A stretch of DNA of 39,157 nucleotides from Nocardia abscessus NBRC 100374 (GCF_000308455.1 NZ_BAFP01000114.1:1-39157); one strand, 5' to 3'. Positions 1 to 8,616 are shown, counted from the first letter of the stretch. Numbers and translations are program-made. Notes: a model not told the origin generated them from the letters alone.

Positions 1-386
1 CGGGCCAGGCGCACCGCGTCGGGCATGGCGGCGAGGCTGTCGGCGGTGTCGCGTCCGATGTTCGCCCGATTGTGCGCGTCGGAGACCGAGAAGCAGTACT
101 GGAAGTTGCGCACCCCGGCCGCGGCGGCCTTCTCCACGTGCCGCGGCGTGGCCACCCACACCCAGCAGCGGCGCAGTTCCTCCGGCGTCAGCGCCGCGAC
201 CAGCTCCATGGTGTTCGCCATCGGCGCGACCAGGTCCGGGCGCGCCATCGAACCGATCTCCAGCGCGGGCACTCCCAGTGCGAGCAAGCGGCGCACGATG
301 TCCACCTTGCGCTGCACCGGCAGCAGCTTGCCGGTCAGCTGCAGTCCGTCGCGCAGCGTGACGTCGCGCAGTACCGGCGCGGTCAT
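1..386 (-). CDS. Hydroxymethylglutaryl-CoA lyase family protein (3' end outside the window)
   Basis: Only the N-terminal 128 or so codons are present; the gene runs off the left edge. The product begins MTAPVLRDVTLRDGLQ. The RDGLQ motif is the substrate and metal-binding signature of the HMG-CoA lyase TIM barrel, which splits 3-hydroxy-3-methylglutaryl-CoA or a related acyl-CoA into acetyl-CoA plus a keto product. Later segments (ALEIGS, NFQYCFSVSDAHN) also fit the family. It lies downstream of a CoA-transferase on the same strand, with a possible small open frame between them that ends in an ATGA overlap with this start. The pair suggests activation and cleavage of a branched dicarboxylic acid, perhaps in leucine or isoprenoid breakdown. 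That substrate is inferred; the family assignment is firm. Confidence 0.88.
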   Translation of the reverse strand, partial: MTAPVLRDVTLRDGLQLTGKLLPVQRKVDIVRRLLALGVPALEIGSMARPDLVAPMANTMELVAALTPEELRRCWVWVATPRHVEKAAAAGVRNFQYCFSVSDAHNRANIGRDTADSLAAMPDAVRLA

Positions 387-550
387 CTCTGCTCCCGCTT
401 CTGGCGGCGGCCGCACATCACGCCGCCCCAGGGCTTCTCGCCCGCCCCCGTGGGGTTCGGCTGCACCGCGGGCCTGCTGCTGCCCGGCGCACGCAGTTCC
501 CGCGCTCCGCGTCCCTCCGGACGCCTCCGGTCGTGCGGCTGCATGGTCAT
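383..550 (-). CDS. Possible small Arg-rich ORF, 55 aa, between the CoA-transferase and lyase genes
   Basis: This frame starts with an ATG that overlaps the CoA-transferase stop (ATGA) and ends with a TGA that overlaps the lyase ATG (again ATGA). Both ends are therefore placed for translational coupling. The product would begin MTMQPHDRRRPEGRG, is rich in Arg, Pro and Gly, carries a KPWGGVMCGRRQ stretch near its end and has a single Cys. I recognise no family. Low complexity and the absence of a clear ribosome binding site argue against it, so it may only be a spacer. The double overlap is the sole reason to list it. Confidence 0.3.
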   Translation of the reverse strand: MTMQPHDRRRPEGRGARELRAPGSSRPAVQPNPTGAGEKPWGGVMCGRRQKREQR

Positions 551-1767
551 GGCGCCTCCAACGCGTCGATCTCGGCCTCGGTCATGCCGAGCACGTCGGA
601 CAGCACTTCCCGGGTGTGCTCACCCAGGTCGGGGCCGACGGTACGGATGGGAAGGGACTGTTCGCCGATCACCGGGACGATGCCGGGAAACCCGACGACC
701 TTGGGCTCCGGCGCGCCGACGTCCACGGCGAACGGCTGGATCATGTTGCGCGCCCGATACTGCTCGTCGGCCACGATGTCGGCCGCGGTGTAGATCGGGC
801 CGCACGGAATCGCGGCGGCTTCGAGGATCTTCAGCGCCTCCGCGCGGCTGCGCCGGACCGTCCACTCGCCGATGGCCGCGTCCAGCCGCTCACGGTGGCG
901 CCAGCGGCCTGCGTTGTCCTGGAGTTCCGGGTCGGCGGCCAGATCGGGCCGATCGATGACCGCCATGTAGCGCTGGAAAATGGCGTCGCCGTTGCCGCCG
1001 ATGATGATGCTGGTCCCATCGGAGCACGGGTAGGCATTGCTCGGCGCGATGCCCTCCATCCGGCCGCCCACGCGTTCGCGCTGGATGCCGTAGGCCAGAT
1101 AATCCGGCACCAGCGATTCCATCACCGACAGGATCGCCTCGTTGAGCGCCACGTCGATCACGCGCTCCCGCAGCGGAACCGGCGCGTCCCGCTCGGTGCG
1201 ACGCTCACGCTGGAACAGCGCCATCACGGTGCCGAACGCGGCGTAGACGCCCGCGATGGAGTCGCCGATCGAGACGCCGGTGCGCACCGGGGGACGGTCC
1301 GGATCGCCGACCAGTTCGCGCAGGCCACCGACCGCCTCGGCCACCGCGGCGAACCCGGGGCGCTGCGACATCGGCCCGGTCTGCCCGTAGGCGGAGATCC
1401 TGGTGATCACCAGATCCGGATTCGCCTCGTTCAGCACCTCCGGGCCCAGGCCCCACTTCTCCAGCATGCCGGGCCGGAAATTCTCCAGCAGGACGTCACA
1501 GCGCCGGACCAGGTCGAGCACGATGCGACGCCCCGCCTCGGTGCGCAGATCCAGCGTGATCGACTTCTTGTTGCGATTGATCGTCCGATAGAGCATCGAG
1601 GTGTCGCCGCCGTAGAGCCGCCAGTTGCGCAACTCGTCACCGGCTTTCGGGCGCTCCACCTTGATCACCTCGGCGCCGAAGTCACCGAGGATGCGCCCGG
1701 CGGTCGGCGCGGCGATGTAATTGCCGAGTTCCAGGACGCGCACCCCGTCCAGCGGCCGAATACTCAT
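547..1767 (-). CDS. CaiB/BaiF family (class III) CoA-transferase
   Basis: A 406-residue protein, normal length for class III CoA-transferases, which move CoA between carboxylic acids through an aspartyl mixed anhydride. The N-terminus LDGVRVLELGNYIAAP and the GAEVIKVERP segment are typical. The catalytic aspartate is D169 in SIGDSIAG, the same motif and position as Asp169 of formyl-CoA transferase. ENFRPG and ISAYGQTGP are further family motifs. The ATG at 1767 is used because the family N-terminus begins there. It heads an operon with the HMG-CoA-lyase-like gene downstream, so it probably makes the CoA thioester that the lyase cleaves. The acyl substrate is unknown. Confidence 0.93.
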   Translation of the reverse strand: MSIRPLDGVRVLELGNYIAAPTAGRILGDFGAEVIKVERPKAGDELRNWRLYGGDTSMLYRTINRNKKSITLDLRTEAGRRIVLDLVRRCDVLLENFRPGMLEKWGLGPEVLNEANPDLVITRISAYGQTGPMSQRPGFAAVAEAVGGLRELVGDPDRPPVRTGVSIGDSIAGVYAAFGTVMALFQRERRTERDAPVPLRERVIDVALNEAILSVMESLVPDYLAYGIQRERVGGRMEGIAPSNAYPCSDGTSIIIGGNGDAIFQRYMAVIDRPDLAADPELQDNAGRWRHRERLDAAIGEWTVRRSRAEALKILEAAAIPCGPIYTAADIVADEQYRARNMIQPFAVDVGAPEPKVVGFPGIVPVIGEQSLPIRTVGPDLGEHTREVLSDVLGMTEAEIDALEAP

Positions 1768-1872
1768 GGCAACCAGTGTGGACCATGCTGGGTTGGTTTT
1801 TGCAGCGCCTGCGGCGCTGCGTGTTCACGGCCCGTCTAGCGACCGAGCCGTCCCATCCGGAATCCGGGGACA

Positions 1873-1918
1873 CCGCATGGCCCCTCAATGGCCGGGTTCG
1901 CGCCCGGCAACCATGCGG
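1873..1918. terminator. Nested inverted repeat, likely terminator of the dioxygenase gene
   Basis: An outer 8-bp arm CCGCATGG (1873-1880) pairs with CCATGCGG (1911-1918). Inside it, GCCGGG (1891-1896) pairs with CCCGGC (1903-1908) around a TTCGCG loop. It lies just past the stop of the minus-strand dioxygenase and upstream of the CoA-transferase start. No U-tract follows, so this is inferred from position and pairing. Confidence 0.5.
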
Positions 1919-1925
1919 GGTCCGC

Positions 1926-2858
1926 TCAGGACGCGAGCAGTTGCGTGTCCTCGATGATCGAGTAGTGCTCGGCGTTGCCCGCGATGATGGTGCTCGCCGA
2001 TCCGTCGACGCCGACCGGGACGTCGCCGGCGAGCGTGATGCGGGTCAGCTTGCGCGGCTGGTCGTCGTAGTCGTCGATGGCGTAGTGCTGGGTGGCACGG
2101 TTGTCCCAGATGGCGACGTCGCCCGGCGCCCAGTTCCAGCGGGCGGTGTTCTCCAGACGGGTCACCCGGTCCTGGAACAGTCGGAAAAGGGCGTGCGACT
2201 CCGTGCTGGAGAGCCCGACGAAATGCTTGACGAAATGGCCGAGCAGCAATGCGCGCTCCCCGGTCTCGGGGTGCACGCGCACCACCGGATGCTCGGTCTC
2301 GTAGTAGGTGGACTCGAACTCGGCGCGGTAGGCGCCGGAGTCGGGGCGCTGCTCCTCCCCGGTGCGCGCGGCGTAGTCGTAGACGTTGGTGTGCACGGCG
2401 CGCAGGGACTCGGCGAGCCGCTTCAGCGGCTCCGGCAGCGACTCGTAGGCCGCGACGGTGGACGCCCAGGTGGTGGCGCCGCCGTAGGGCGGAAGGTGCA
2501 CCGCGCGCAGGATGGACGCCTTCGGGACGCGGTCGACGAAGGTGACGTCGGTGTGCCAGCTGTTGGCGCGGCCGTTCTCGGAATCGATCGCCAGGCTCTT
2601 CACACCGTGCGAGGTGACCGTCGGGTGCGGGGTGGTCGGCGAGCCGAGCAGCTGGGCGAACTCGTACTGTCCGTCCTCGGTGAGGTGGTCCTGCCCACGG
2701 AAGAAGATGACCTTGTGCTCCAGCAGCGCGCGATGGATCACGTCGACGGTGGCCGCGTCCACGTCGCCGCCGAGCCGGACGTTGTCGATCCGCGCGCCGA
2801 TCCGGGCGCCGAGCCTGGTCACCGAGGCGGTGGATGGGGTGGCGGTTGCGACCGTCAT
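1926..2858 (-). CDS. Fe(II)/2-oxoglutarate-dependent alkylsulfatase-type dioxygenase (TauD/TfdA family, Rv3406/AtsK-like)
   Basis: A 310-residue TauD/TfdA-fold oxygenase. The iron facial triad is visible: H102 and D104 in WHTDVTF, and distal H258 in WDNRATQHYAIDDYDD. R269 or R273 is placed to hold 2-oxoglutarate. The IGARID.VRLGGD and RVHPETGER segments and the WNWAPGDVAIWDN stretch closely match my memory of M. tuberculosis Rv3406 and Pseudomonas AtsK, which oxidise alkyl sulfate esters to aldehyde plus sulfate. The role would therefore be sulfur scavenging. The ATG at 2858 is chosen because GAAGGTGA precedes it by six bases; an upstream in-frame ATG has no such support. It is monocistronic here. 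Substrate is inferred from resemblance only. Confidence 0.9.
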   Translation of the reverse strand: MTVATATPSTASVTRLGARIGARIDNVRLGGDVDAATVDVIHRALLEHKVIFFRGQDHLTEDGQYEFAQLLGSPTTPHPTVTSHGVKSLAIDSENGRANSWHTDVTFVDRVPKASILRAVHLPPYGGATTWASTVAAYESLPEPLKRLAESLRAVHTNVYDYAARTGEEQRPDSGAYRAEFESTYYETEHPVVRVHPETGERALLLGHFVKHFVGLSSTESHALFRLFQDRVTRLENTARWNWAPGDVAIWDNRATQHYAIDDYDDQPRKLTRITLAGDVPVGVDGSASTIIAGNAEHYSIIEDTQLLAS

Positions 2859-2962
2859 GAGATCACCTTCGCTGTCGAGATCGGTTACTGCCTGTCGCAG
2901 CACATCACCGAAACCACCCCGCCGACCAGGGTTTTCGTCGCCCTGATCACAAAGGAGGGACC

Positions 2963-3730
2963 CTATACCCACTCGCGCAGGTACGCCAGGTCCTCCGCGA
3001 GTCCGTCGGCCGGGGTTTCCAGGACCACGGGAGCGCCTGCCGTCCGGCACACCTCCGCGAGCAGTTGCGGGTCGATGGTGCCGTCGGCGAAGTTGGCGTG
3101 CCGGTCGGCGCCGGAGTTGAACTCGTCGCGTGAGGAGTTCAGGTGCACCAGGTCGATCCGTCCGGTGATCCGCTTGATTCGGTCGACGGCGCCGACGAGT
3201 TCCTCACCGCCCGCCCAGGCGTGGCAGGTGTCCAGGCAGAAGCCGGCGCCGTAGTCGCCGACCGCGTCCCACAACCGCGCGATGGAATCGAAGTGCCTGG
3301 CCATGGCGTGATTTCCGCCCGCCGTGTTCTCGATCAGGATGGGGACCGCGAAACCGCCCTTGTCCTGCTGACGCTCGAACAGTTTGCGCCAGTTGTCGAT
3401 CCCGGTGTCCAGCTCGGCGTCCGAACGCACGTGCCCGCCGTGCACCACCAGGCCGAACGCGCCGAGCTCGGCGGCCGCCTTCGCCTGCTGCGCCACCGCG
3501 TTGCGTGAGGGCATGCGCAGCCGGTTGTTCAGGCTCGCGACGTTGATCTGATAGGAGGAGTGCACCACGACCTCGATCGGGCTCGCGAGGATCTCCTCGG
3601 TCCGCGGATGGGGGGTGGGTTTGTCCCAGCTCTGCGGGTCGACCACGAACATCTGGATGACGTCGGCGCCGAGTTTCTCGCCGAAGCCGATCGGGTCGCT
3701 GTCGAGCCGGACGTGTGCTCCAATGCGCAT
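2963..3730 (-). CDS. nfo: Endonuclease IV (deoxyribonuclease IV, AP endonuclease)
   Basis: A 255-residue TIM-barrel AP endonuclease that nicks DNA 5' of abasic sites in base-excision repair using a three-zinc centre. All nine expected metal ligands can be read in order: H57 (VVHSSY), H97 (VVHGGH), E134 (IENTAGG), D167 and H170 (LDTCHAW), H196 (VHLNSS), D209 and H211 (GADRHANF), and E238 (VLETP). The start at 3730 has AAGGTGA four bases upstream. It is divergent from the kinase array, with a 163-bp intergenic region that must hold both promoters; I could not pick them out with confidence. Nothing looks degenerate. Confidence 0.95.
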   Translation of the reverse strand: MRIGAHVRLDSDPIGFGEKLGADVIQMFVVDPQSWDKPTPHPRTEEILASPIEVVVHSSYQINVASLNNRLRMPSRNAVAQQAKAAAELGAFGLVVHGGHVRSDAELDTGIDNWRKLFERQQDKGGFAVPILIENTAGGNHAMARHFDSIARLWDAVGDYGAGFCLDTCHAWAGGEELVGAVDRIKRITGRIDLVHLNSSRDEFNSGADRHANFADGTIDPQLLAEVCRTAGAPVVLETPADGLAEDLAYLREWV

Positions 3731-3893
3731 GCGGTCACCTTAACGAGTGGGTGTGTCAAGAAACGGTGCCTGGACCGAGGTGACCGTGCCGCAGGTCGAC
3801 GACCGGAGGTTTCGCCGCGACTGTTGCATCCCGATGGCCCGGCGAGATACATGGATAGTGTCCGCGCGCTCGACTCGACAAGGCGGTGTAACG

Positions 3894-5198
3894 GTGTTGC
3901 AGATCGGCGACGTCTTCGCAGGCTACGTCATCAAGCGCATTCTCGGCCACGGCGGTATGGGCACCGTGTACCTGGCCCAGCATCCGCGCCTGCCCCGGCT
4001 GACGGCACTGAAGCTGCTGAAGCGCGATCTCTACGCCGACACCGACATCCGCCGCCGCTTCGAGCGTGAGGCCGATCTGGTGGCGCAGCTGGACCATCCG
4101 AACATCGTCACGGTGTTCGATCGCGGCGCGGAGGACCGGCAGCTGTGGATCTCCATGCAGTACGTGCCCGGCGCGGACGCCTCCTGCGCGGACGTCGACG
4201 TGCTCGCCCCCGGCCGCGCGGTGCAGATCGTGGCCGACACCGCCGCCGCGCTCGATTTCGCGCACGCCAACCAGGTGCTGCACCGCGATGTGAAACCGGC
4301 GAACATCCTGCTGGCCAAGGCCCCGATCGGGCAGCCGGAACGGGTGCTGTTCACCGACTTCGGCATCGCGGGCATCCGCGGCGCGGAGAGCACGATCGGC
4401 TCGTCGGGCACGATCACCGCGACACTCGCCTTCGGCGCGCCGGAACAGTTGATCGGCCGGCCGCTGGACGACCGGGCCGATCAGTACTCGCTGGCCTGCA
4501 CGCTGTTCTGGATGCTCACCGGCGCGCCGCCGTATCCCGGAGCGAACCCGGCGGCCGTGGTGAACAACCATCTGTACGCGCCGATCCCGGCACTCAGCCG
4601 GGTGCGTCCCGGCCTGCCGCCCGCGCTCGATCCGGTGCTGGCTCGCGCCCTGGCCAAGCGCCCAGCGGATCGGTTCGCCAGCTGCGCCGAGTTCGCCGCC
4701 GCGGCGAAGCACGCCCTCGCCGGACACCCGGGCAGGCACCGAACGGCGCCTCGGCACGGCCTCCACCCCGACGGGCACCCGACCGCGCCGACGCACCGCA
4801 CACCTCCGAACGCCCCACCGAATCCCGTTCCGCAGCACCGAGCGAGGCCGCAGGAACTGCCCCGCCCACCCGCGCCGCGCCCGAGCTTCCTGCCGCCGCG
4901 CCGCCCCGCGCACCCCGGCCTGATCGAGTTGCCCAACCTGCCCATGCGCCCGGGATCGGCGGTACGGCCGCACCAGCAACCTCCGGACGCCCGGCCCCCG
5001 CCGGGCGGTCCGCCTCCGTCGATCGCCCGCACGTCACCACGCTCGACGAGCGATAGGCGGGGCGCGACTACTGCTATGGTTTCGATGTTTTCCGTGGTCG
5101 GGCCCATCTCCGGCCACGCATTCTTTTGCTGTACGCCTGTTCGCCGGTGGGTCCCGGCGCGCGGCGGGAAGTGGAGCAGTCATGCTGGCCAGCGGTGA
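3894..5198 (+). CDS. Ser/Thr protein kinase, PknF-like, without membrane anchor (kinase 1 of 3)
   Basis: The kinase domain spans residues 10-275: glycine loop GHGGMGTVY, Lys40 (TALKLL), HRD at 130-132 (LHRDVKPANILL), TDFG at 154-157 and APEQ at 182-185. The GTG at 3894 follows AAGGCGG and gives an N-terminus (LQIGDVFAGY) matching its two neighbours. The tail after about residue 280 is Pro/His-rich and has no transmembrane segment, unlike kinases 2 and 3. The tail is suspect. As written, the frame runs through a terminator-like hairpin (5093-5118) and overlaps kinase 2 by 17 bases. The -1 frame stays open and stops earlier at 5056, ending in a natural-looking Ala/Pro/Thr tail. A one-base deletion or sequencing error between about 4740 and 5050 is possible, in which case the true end is 5056. 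Confidence 0.85.
   Translation: MLQIGDVFAGYVIKRILGHGGMGTVYLAQHPRLPRLTALKLLKRDLYADTDIRRRFEREADLVAQLDHPNIVTVFDRGAEDRQLWISMQYVPGADASCADVDVLAPGRAVQIVADTAAALDFAHANQVLHRDVKPANILLAKAPIGQPERVLFTDFGIAGIRGAESTIGSSGTITATLAFGAPEQLIGRPLDDRADQYSLACTLFWMLTGAPPYPGANPAAVVNNHLYAPIPALSRVRPGLPPALDPVLARALAKRPADRFASCAEFAAAAKHALAGHPGRHRTAPRHGLHPDGHPTAPTHRTPPNAPPNPVPQHRARPQELPRPPAPRPSFLPPRRPAHPGLIELPNLPMRPGSAVRPHQQPPDARPPPGGPPPSIARTSPRSTSDRRGATTAMVSMFSVVGPISGHAFFCCTPVRRWVPARGGKWSSHAGQR
5093..5118 (+). terminator. Intrinsic terminator between kinase 1 and kinase 2
   Basis: CGTGGTCGG (5093-5101) pairs with CCGGCCACG (5110-5118) over nine bases with one G-T pair and an eight-base loop. A T-rich run, ATTCTTTTGC, follows at once. 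If it works, kinases 2 and 3 have their own promoter and kinase 1 should end before 5093, as the alternative frame does. Confidence 0.6.
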
Positions 5199-7002
5199 TG
5201 TTTTCGCCGGCTATGTCATCGAGCGGCAACTCGGCCGCGGTGGCATGGGTTCGGTCTACCTGGCGAAACATCCGCGGCTGCCGCGGATGACCGCGCTGAA
5301 GCTGCTGAATCGGGAGATGTTCTTCGACAAGGAGGTGCGGGCGCGGTTCGAACGGGAGGCGGATCTGGTCGCCCAGCTCGATCACCCGAACATCGTCACG
5401 GTCTACGACCGCGGGCTCGAGGACGAGCAGTTGTGGATTTCGATGCAGTACGTCGACGGCATCGACGCCGCCTCGGTGGAACCGAAATCGCTGCCGCCCG
5501 AACGCGCGGTGCAGATCATCAAGGAGACCGCCGACGCGCTGGACTACGCGCACGGCAGCGGCGTGCTGCACCGTGACGTGAAGCCCGCCAACATCCTGCT
5601 GGCCCGTTCCAGCGCCGGTCGCGGTGAACGGGTGTACCTCACCGACTTCGGCATCGCGCGGCTGCGCGACGACACCGGTCATCTCACCCAGACCGGAACT
5701 TTCACGGCCACCCTCGCCTACGCCTCGCCCGAACAGCTCACCGGCGCCTCGCTGGACCACCGCTCCGACCAGTATTCGCTGGCCTGCTCGCTGTTCTGGT
5801 TGTTCACCGGCACCGGCCCGTTCTCCGCGACCAACCCGGCCGCGGTCATCCAGGGGCATCTGCAGGGCGCGCCGCCCGCGCTGAGCAGCGCCCGGCCCGG
5901 GCTGCCCTTCGCATTGGACGGCGTCCTGGCCAGGGCGATGGCCAAACGCCCCGACGACCGTTACGGCAGCTGCGCGGAGTTCGCCGCGGCCGCCAGGCAG
6001 GCGCTCACCGGTTCCAGCGTGCCGTCGATGCCGGTGGTGGGCGGTCCACGCCCGGTCACCGGCCCACCGCAGCCGACCGCCGGGCCGCGCCCGAGCACCG
6101 GGCCGCAGATCCCGACCACCGGTTCGCCGTATCCGGTGGCGCAGGGCAACTACACCAGCGGCCCCGGCCACCAGGTGAACCCTCCGCACACCAGCGGGCC
6201 GAATTCGCTCGCGGCGGCATCGGCCGCGACTCCCCCGCCCGCCCCGGTGGCGAACTCCGGTCCGCGCACCGGCCCGGCGCCGCAGCCCACGGCCGTCAAC
6301 CCGTACGCCCACCAGCAATCCGGGTTCGCCTCCTTCGCCGCGCCGCCCGCGCCGCCGTACGGCGCGCACAGCCACCCTTCGGCCGGACCGCCGCCGAAGA
6401 AGAACACCGGTCTGATCGTCGGTTTGGCGGTGGGCGTGGTCGTGCTGATCGTGGTGGTGCTGGGCATCATCGGCGCGGTCTCGGACTCGGGCTCGAACCA
6501 AGCCGACACCACGACCACCTCGGTGGTGAAACCGAATCTCGTCGACGCGACCCCGGAGTCGGTCAGCGCGGAGTTCCCGCGGATGGTGCCCGCCTCCAAG
6601 ACCGAGGAGATCGGTTACAACGGCGCCGAGTGCTGGCTGGCCTCGCCGAGTTCACCGCCGTCGCCGTCCAAGGGTGACCCGGAGTTCGGCGACTGGGCCG
6701 CGCAATGGCGCTGCTTCAAAGGCGGCAACAACGAAGATCCGTACTACCGCATCTACGCCTACAAGACCCCGGCCGACGTACAGGCGGTGCTGAAGGGCCT
6801 GCCCTCCTCGGCCACCAAGTCCACCGACACCAACGGCGGAAAGACCTACACCAACTACAAGTACGTCGACGAAGGCGCCAAGATGATCACGGCGTTCACC
6901 GGCGACCCGGATCGGACTCAGTTCCTGATGTACACCGACGGCTTCGCCCACACCACCATCGACGAGCTGCTGCGCTGGTGGCGCTCGGCTCCGCTGAACT
7001 GA
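5182..7002 (+). CDS. Membrane Ser/Thr protein kinase, PknF-like, with extracellular sensor domain (kinase 2 of 3)
   Basis: A 606-residue receptor-type kinase. The cytoplasmic kinase domain is about 10-275 (GRGGMGSVY loop, Lys40, HRD 130-132, TDFG 154-157, SPEQ 182-185), with Thr-rich activation-loop sites in LTQTGTFTATLAY. A Pro/Gly/Thr juxtamembrane linker covers 280-405. One transmembrane helix lies at about 410-431 after KK. An extracellular domain covers about 450-606 with two Cys (484 and 511) likely to form a disulfide, and it ends WWRSAPLN. The ATG at 5182 follows AGTGGAG. The extracellular domain is clearly related to that of kinase 3, only three bases downstream, and I do not recognise it from other kinases. 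Ligand unknown. Confidence 0.93.
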   Translation: MLASGDVFAGYVIERQLGRGGMGSVYLAKHPRLPRMTALKLLNREMFFDKEVRARFEREADLVAQLDHPNIVTVYDRGLEDEQLWISMQYVDGIDAASVEPKSLPPERAVQIIKETADALDYAHGSGVLHRDVKPANILLARSSAGRGERVYLTDFGIARLRDDTGHLTQTGTFTATLAYASPEQLTGASLDHRSDQYSLACSLFWLFTGTGPFSATNPAAVIQGHLQGAPPALSSARPGLPFALDGVLARAMAKRPDDRYGSCAEFAAAARQALTGSSVPSMPVVGGPRPVTGPPQPTAGPRPSTGPQIPTTGSPYPVAQGNYTSGPGHQVNPPHTSGPNSLAAASAATPPPAPVANSGPRTGPAPQPTAVNPYAHQQSGFASFAAPPAPPYGAHSHPSAGPPPKKNTGLIVGLAVGVVVLIVVVLGIIGAVSDSGSNQADTTTTSVVKPNLVDATPESVSAEFPRMVPASKTEEIGYNGAECWLASPSSPPSPSKGDPEFGDWAAQWRCFKGGNNEDPYYRIYAYKTPADVQAVLKGLPSSATKSTDTNGGKTYTNYKYVDEGAKMITAFTGDPDRTQFLMYTDGFAHTTIDELLRWWRSAPLN

Positions 7003-7005
7003 CCC

Positions 7006-8616
7006 GTGCTCAGCACCGGCGAGGTATTCGCCGGGTACACCATCGAACGCCTGCTCGGCCGCGGCGGGATGGGATCGGTGTACCTGGCCCGGCATCCGCG
7101 GCTACCCCGGTTGACGGCGATGAAGCTGTTGAACCCGGAGCTGTTCGACGACAAGGAGATCCGCGCCCGCTTCGTGCGGGAGGCGGATCTCGTCGCGCGG
7201 CTGGACCACCCGAACATCGTCACGGTGTTCGACCGGGGCGTCGAGGGCGACCGGCTGTGGATCTGCATGCGCTACATCGACGGCACCGACGCCGCCGCGC
7301 TGGACGCGTGGACGCTGCCGCCGCAGCGGGCGGTGCAGATCGTCGCGGCGACGGCCGAGGCACTGGATTTCGCGCACAGCCGCGGTGTGCTGCACCGCGA
7401 CGTGAAACCGGCGAACATTCTGCTGGAGCGCGTCGAAGGCGCGGCGGAGCGCGTCTTCCTCACCGACTTCGGTATCGCTCGCTTGCGGGACGACGCGGGA
7501 GGGCTCACCCAGACCGGAACCTTCACCGCCACCCTGGCCTACGCCGCACCGGAGCAGCTCTCCGGTGCGCCGCTGGATCACCGCGCCGACCAGTATTCGC
7601 TGGCCTGCACCCTGTTCCGGCTGCTGACCGGCACCGTGCCGTTCGACGCCACCAATCCGGTCGCGGTGATCCAGGGCCATCTCAACGCACCGCCGCCACC
7701 GGTCAGCAGGCTGCGCCCCGGGTTGCCCGTGGCGCTGGACGCCGTACTGGCCAAGGCGATGGCCAAGCACGCGGCCGAGCGCTTCGACTCGTGCGGCGAA
7801 TTCGCCGCCGCCGCGTGGCAGGCGCTCACCGCGCCCGCGGCGCCGTGGCCACCGACCGGGTCGAATAACGCGGCGCACCGGGCGAATGCGCCGATCGCGC
7901 AGCACGAGGCAGACCACCAGGTGCGACGTTCGCGCCGGAAAGCCTCGGTGGGCGCCTTGATCGGGCTACTGATGGTGGTCGGCGTCACCGGTCTCTTCCT
8001 GGCGGCCTCGCTGCGCGGCACCACGTCCTCCGGCTCGGCCGCACCGACGACGACGATCCCCGCGCCGACCACCTCGACCACCGCGCCACCGACCACCAAG
8101 CGTCCGACCACGACCGTCGCGGCCACCACGGATCGAGCCACGATCGGCGCCCGCGCGGCCGAACTGAGCGCCGCGTTCCCGGACATGTTGCCGGAGACCT
8201 CCGCCCAGCGCCTGGTGCACTCCGGAACCGGCTACAACAAGGCGGGTTGTTTCGCCCACGCGCCGGACTCCTCGACGACACGCGACCACGACGACCCGGA
8301 CTTCGGCCCCTGGCTGGTGATGTGGAGCTGCTTCGGCGGGCCGAACAAGGCGTCCTTCGACTTCTACCTCTACGGCTCGCCCGCCGAGGCGCAATCGGTT
8401 CTCGACGCGTTACCGGCCAACGACCGCGCGGCCGCCACCAACAACAGCGGCCACAGCTACACGAACTACACGCTGCACGACAGCGGCAACCTGCGCCCGC
8501 GCATGGTCACCGCGTTCTCGGACCAGGGCCGGGCGACCATGCTGATGTACAGCGCCGGATTCATCGCCACCGACGCCGAGTTCCTGGATTGGTGGAAATC
8601 CGCGCCGCTGAATTGA
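7006..8616 (+). CDS. Membrane Ser/Thr protein kinase, PknF-like, with extracellular sensor domain (kinase 3 of 3)
   Basis: A 536-residue paralogue of kinase 2 in the same operon. Kinase domain 10-275 with GRGGMGSVY, Lys40 (TAMKLL), HRD 130-132, TDFG 153-156 and APEQ 181-184, and the same TQTGTFTATLAY activation loop. The cytoplasmic linker is short, the transmembrane helix is at about 314-336 after RRSRRK, and an extracellular Thr/Pro stalk (340-375) is followed by the sensor domain (380-536). Cys415 and Cys442 match the two Cys of kinase 2, and the end is WWKSAPLN. The GTG start lies three bases after the kinase 2 stop with no good ribosome binding site, so translation is probably coupled. 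A GC hairpin follows the stop. Confidence 0.92.
   Translation: MLSTGEVFAGYTIERLLGRGGMGSVYLARHPRLPRLTAMKLLNPELFDDKEIRARFVREADLVARLDHPNIVTVFDRGVEGDRLWICMRYIDGTDAAALDAWTLPPQRAVQIVAATAEALDFAHSRGVLHRDVKPANILLERVEGAAERVFLTDFGIARLRDDAGGLTQTGTFTATLAYAAPEQLSGAPLDHRADQYSLACTLFRLLTGTVPFDATNPVAVIQGHLNAPPPPVSRLRPGLPVALDAVLAKAMAKHAAERFDSCGEFAAAAWQALTAPAAPWPPTGSNNAAHRANAPIAQHEADHQVRRSRRKASVGALIGLLMVVGVTGLFLAASLRGTTSSGSAAPTTTIPAPTTSTTAPPTTKRPTTTVAATTDRATIGARAAELSAAFPDMLPETSAQRLVHSGTGYNKAGCFAHAPDSSTTRDHDDPDFGPWLVMWSCFGGPNKASFDFYLYGSPAEAQSVLDALPANDRAAATNNSGHSYTNYTLHDSGNLRPRMVTAFSDQGRATMLMYSAGFIATDAEFLDWWKSAPLN

Noticed and set aside
1926..2858. Dioxygenase considered a partner of the sulfation cluster because of its sulfate-ester chemistry
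   Set aside because: It is 11 kb away, in a separate unit with its own hairpin, and alkylsulfatase-type dioxygenases are common housekeeping sulfur scavengers.
2963..3730. Endonuclease IV considered as a third member of the TIM-barrel isomerase group seen in the cluster
   Set aside because: It has the full nine-ligand zinc set of endonuclease IV, which the cluster proteins lack.
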